From CAZVAR01 sp964625225 (GTDB taxonomy: Bacteria > Pseudomonadota > Alphaproteobacteria > JAJUGE01): a DNA stretch of 15,880 nucleotides. Position numbers and translations under genes: made by a program. The DNA is taken from NCBI GenBank assembly GCA_964625225.1, contig CAZVAR010000089.1, positions 1 to 15,880 of the forward strand, given 5' to 3'. The notes under the pieces are model-generated. The model was given only the letters and a program-made list of their open reading frames with translations, was not told the DNA's origin and made no database searches. This document shows positions 14,314 to 15,880 of this stretch, piece by piece. The stretch's first letter is position 1. Every line of letters begins with the position of its first letter.

Positions 14314-15720
14314 TCAGATGTGGATCGGCCGCCCGGCAACGGCGAGCGCGGCTTCCTTCACCGCTTCGGGCAGCGTCGGATGCGCATGGCAGGTGCGGGC
14401 GATGTCCTCGGCCGAGGCGCCGAACTCCATCGCAAGACCCAGCTCGGCGATCATCGTCCCCGCATCGGGCCCCAGGATGTGGACGCCCAGCACCCGGTCG
14501 GTCTTCGCATCGGCCAGGATCTTGACGAAGCCGTCGGTGTCACCGGTGGTGCGGGCGCGGCTGTTGGCCTGGAACGGGAACTTGCCGGCCCGGTACTCGA
14601 TCCCGGCCGCCTTCAGCTCCTCCTCGGTTTTCCCGACCGAGGCCGCTTCCGGCCAGGTGTAGACGACGCTCGGGATCGCGTCGTAATTGATGTGGCCGCT
14701 CTGGCCGGCGATGATCTCGGCGCAGACCGACCCCTCGTCCTCGGCCTTGTGCGCCAGCATCGGCCCGCGGATCACGTCGCCGATGGCGAAAATGTTCGGT
14801 ACGTTGGTACGGAATCGGTCGTCGACCTGGACCCGGCCGCGCTCGTCGCGCTCGATCCCGACGGTCTCCAGCCCGAGCCCCTCCGTGAATGGCCGCCGGC
14901 CGATCGAGACCAGCACCACGTCGCCCTCGATCGTTTCCGCCTCTCCGCCCTTGGCCGGTTCGACCTCCACCGTGACGCCGGTGCGTCCGGGCGTGGCCTT
15001 GGTCACCTTCGTGCCGGTCCGCAGCTTGAAGCCCTTGCGGGACAGGATGCGCGTCATCTGCTTCGCGATCTCCTTGTCCATGTTGGGCAGGATCGAGTCG
15101 AGGAACTCGACGACCGTCACCTCGGCTCCGAAGCGGCGCCACACCATTCCCATTTCGAGGCCGATATAGCCGCCGCCGATCACGATCAGATGCTTCGGTA
15201 CCTTGGGCAGCGACAGCGCGCCGGTGGAGGAGACGATCCGTTTCTCGTCGATCTCGATGCCGGGCAGCGGCATGACCTCGGAGCCGGTCGCGATCAGGAT
15301 GTTCTTCGCGTCGAGCACCCGCTCGGCCCCGTTGCCGTCGGTCACCTCGACTCGATTCGGGGCTGCGATGCGGCCGGTGCCCTTGACGTATTCGACCCTG
15401 TTCTTCCGGAACAGCAGCTCGATGCCTCTGGTCAGGCCCTCGACGACCTTGTCCTTACCTGCCAGAACCTGCTTCAGGTCCAGCGCGACCTTGCCGGTGG
15501 TGATGCCGTAGCCGGCAAAGGACTCGCGAGCCTCCTCGTAGCGATGCGAGACGTGCAGCAGCTGCTTGGACGGGATGCAGCCTACGTTGAGGCAGGTGCC
15601 GCCGAGGCTGCCGCGCTTCTCGACGCAGGCGGTCTTGAGGCCGAGTTGGGCCGCCCGGATTGCCGCGACATAGCCACCCGGGCCGCCGCCGATGACGACG
15701 AGGTCGAAGGAATCAGCCAT
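14314..15720 (-). CDS. lpdA: Dihydrolipoyl dehydrogenase (E3)
   Basis: A complete 468-residue flavoprotein that re-oxidises the dihydrolipoyl groups of 2-oxoacid dehydrogenase complexes or the glycine cleavage system, reducing NAD+. The FAD-binding motif GGGPGG is at 11-16. The redox disulfide pair is Cys43 and Cys48 in GGTCLNVGCIPSK. The NAD-binding motif IGGGYIGLEMG is at 181-191, and the second FAD motif NIFAIGDVIRGPMLAHKA is at 309-326. The active-site His447 and Glu452 lie in HAHPTLPEAV from the dimer interface. ATG 15718-15720 has AAGGCGGA upstream, and MADSFDLVVIGGGPGG is the standard start. In many alphaproteobacteria it follows sucA-sucB, but no part of such a gene is visible in the 160 bases up to the window edge. 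Which complex it serves is therefore open. Confidence 0.97.
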   Translation of the reverse strand: MADSFDLVVIGGGPGGYVAAIRAAQLGLKTACVEKRGSLGGTCLNVGCIPSKQLLHVSHRYEEARESFAGYGITTGKVALDLKQVLAGKDKVVEGLTRGIELLFRKNRVEYVKGTGRIAAPNRVEVTDGNGAERVLDAKNILIATGSEVMPLPGIEIDEKRIVSSTGALSLPKVPKHLIVIGGGYIGLEMGMVWRRFGAEVTVVEFLDSILPNMDKEIAKQMTRILSRKGFKLRTGTKVTKATPGRTGVTVEVEPAKGGEAETIEGDVVLVSIGRRPFTEGLGLETVGIERDERGRVQVDDRFRTNVPNIFAIGDVIRGPMLAHKAEDEGSVCAEIIAGQSGHINYDAIPSVVYTWPEAASVGKTEEELKAAGIEYRAGKFPFQANSRARTTGDTDGFVKILADAKTDRVLGVHILGPDAGTMIAELGLAMEFGASAEDIARTCHAHPTLPEAVKEAALAVAGRPIHI

Positions 15721-15880
15721 GGTTCCGCCTTACCGCCTTTCCGTAGGGGCAGGTCCCGCCCGCCCGTGTCCCGCATCTGTGGCCCGCAATTCCTTACCGC
15801 TCGGGACGGCAGGCCGCGCCGGCATCCTCGGGGCAAGAAGTTCCCGCCGCGAAGCCTGCGGCAACTCCTCACCCCGATCG
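15721..15880. other. Region upstream of lpdA to the window edge
   Basis: No recognisable coding sequence is seen on either strand. GCCGC (15846-15850) and GCGGC (15858-15862) form a small stem with a seven-base loop, which could belong to the end of an upstream minus-strand gene or to the lpdA leader. No convincing promoter was found. Confidence 0.4.

Noticed and set aside
15582..15872. Possible separate minus-strand gene overlapping the lpdA start
   Set aside because: It overlaps the conserved FAD-binding N-terminus of lpdA in another frame and its translation looks non-coding.

Overview
The window is GC-rich, densely coded chromosomal DNA. Most start codons follow a Shine-Dalgarno sequence, and there is no sign of phage, transposon, CRISPR array or RNA gene. 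The gene families (adjacent gltB-gltD, a YheS-type ABC-F protein, an AidB-type acyl-CoA dehydrogenase, GcvA-type LysR regulators, a TAXI-type TRAP binding protein and a Lpd) together with the base composition suggest an alphaproteobacterium, possibly of the Rhodospirillales. That placement is an inference from protein style, not from a marker gene.

Layout. Positions 1-1844 (+) hold the end of gltB and all of gltD, the two subunits of NADPH glutamate synthase (ammonia assimilation). Positions 2046-3926 (+) encode an ABC-F ribosome-associated ATPase. It converges on a minus-strand acyl-CoA dehydrogenase (4011-5813), and a hairpin with T-rich flanks on both sides lies between them. A 408-base gap then separates the dehydrogenase from a divergent LysR regulator (6222-7103, +). 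This gap ends in a clear palindromic operator candidate just ahead of the lysR start.

From 7107 to 11958 the window alternates regulators and transporters. There is a small exported protein of unknown function (-), an MFS transporter (-), a GNAT acetyltransferase (-), a second LysR regulator (+, divergent from the acetyltransferase) and a second MFS transporter (-). The two LysR proteins resemble each other, as do the two MFS proteins. Each pair is arranged 'LysR rightward, MFS leftward', so the stretch looks like two related regulator-transporter cassettes in tandem.

From 12085 onward come a TAXI-type periplasmic binding protein (+) with no membrane partner in view, a maltose-acetyltransferase-type hexapeptide enzyme (+), and dihydrolipoyl dehydrogenase (-) at the right edge. 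Several short gaps between convergent genes contain GC-rich hairpins that probably act as terminators.

Nothing here forms a recognisable new multi-gene system. The most rewarding items for follow-up are the two operator candidates, the duplicated LysR/MFS layout, the unusual hairpin leader of the TAXI gene, and the uncharacterised exported protein.
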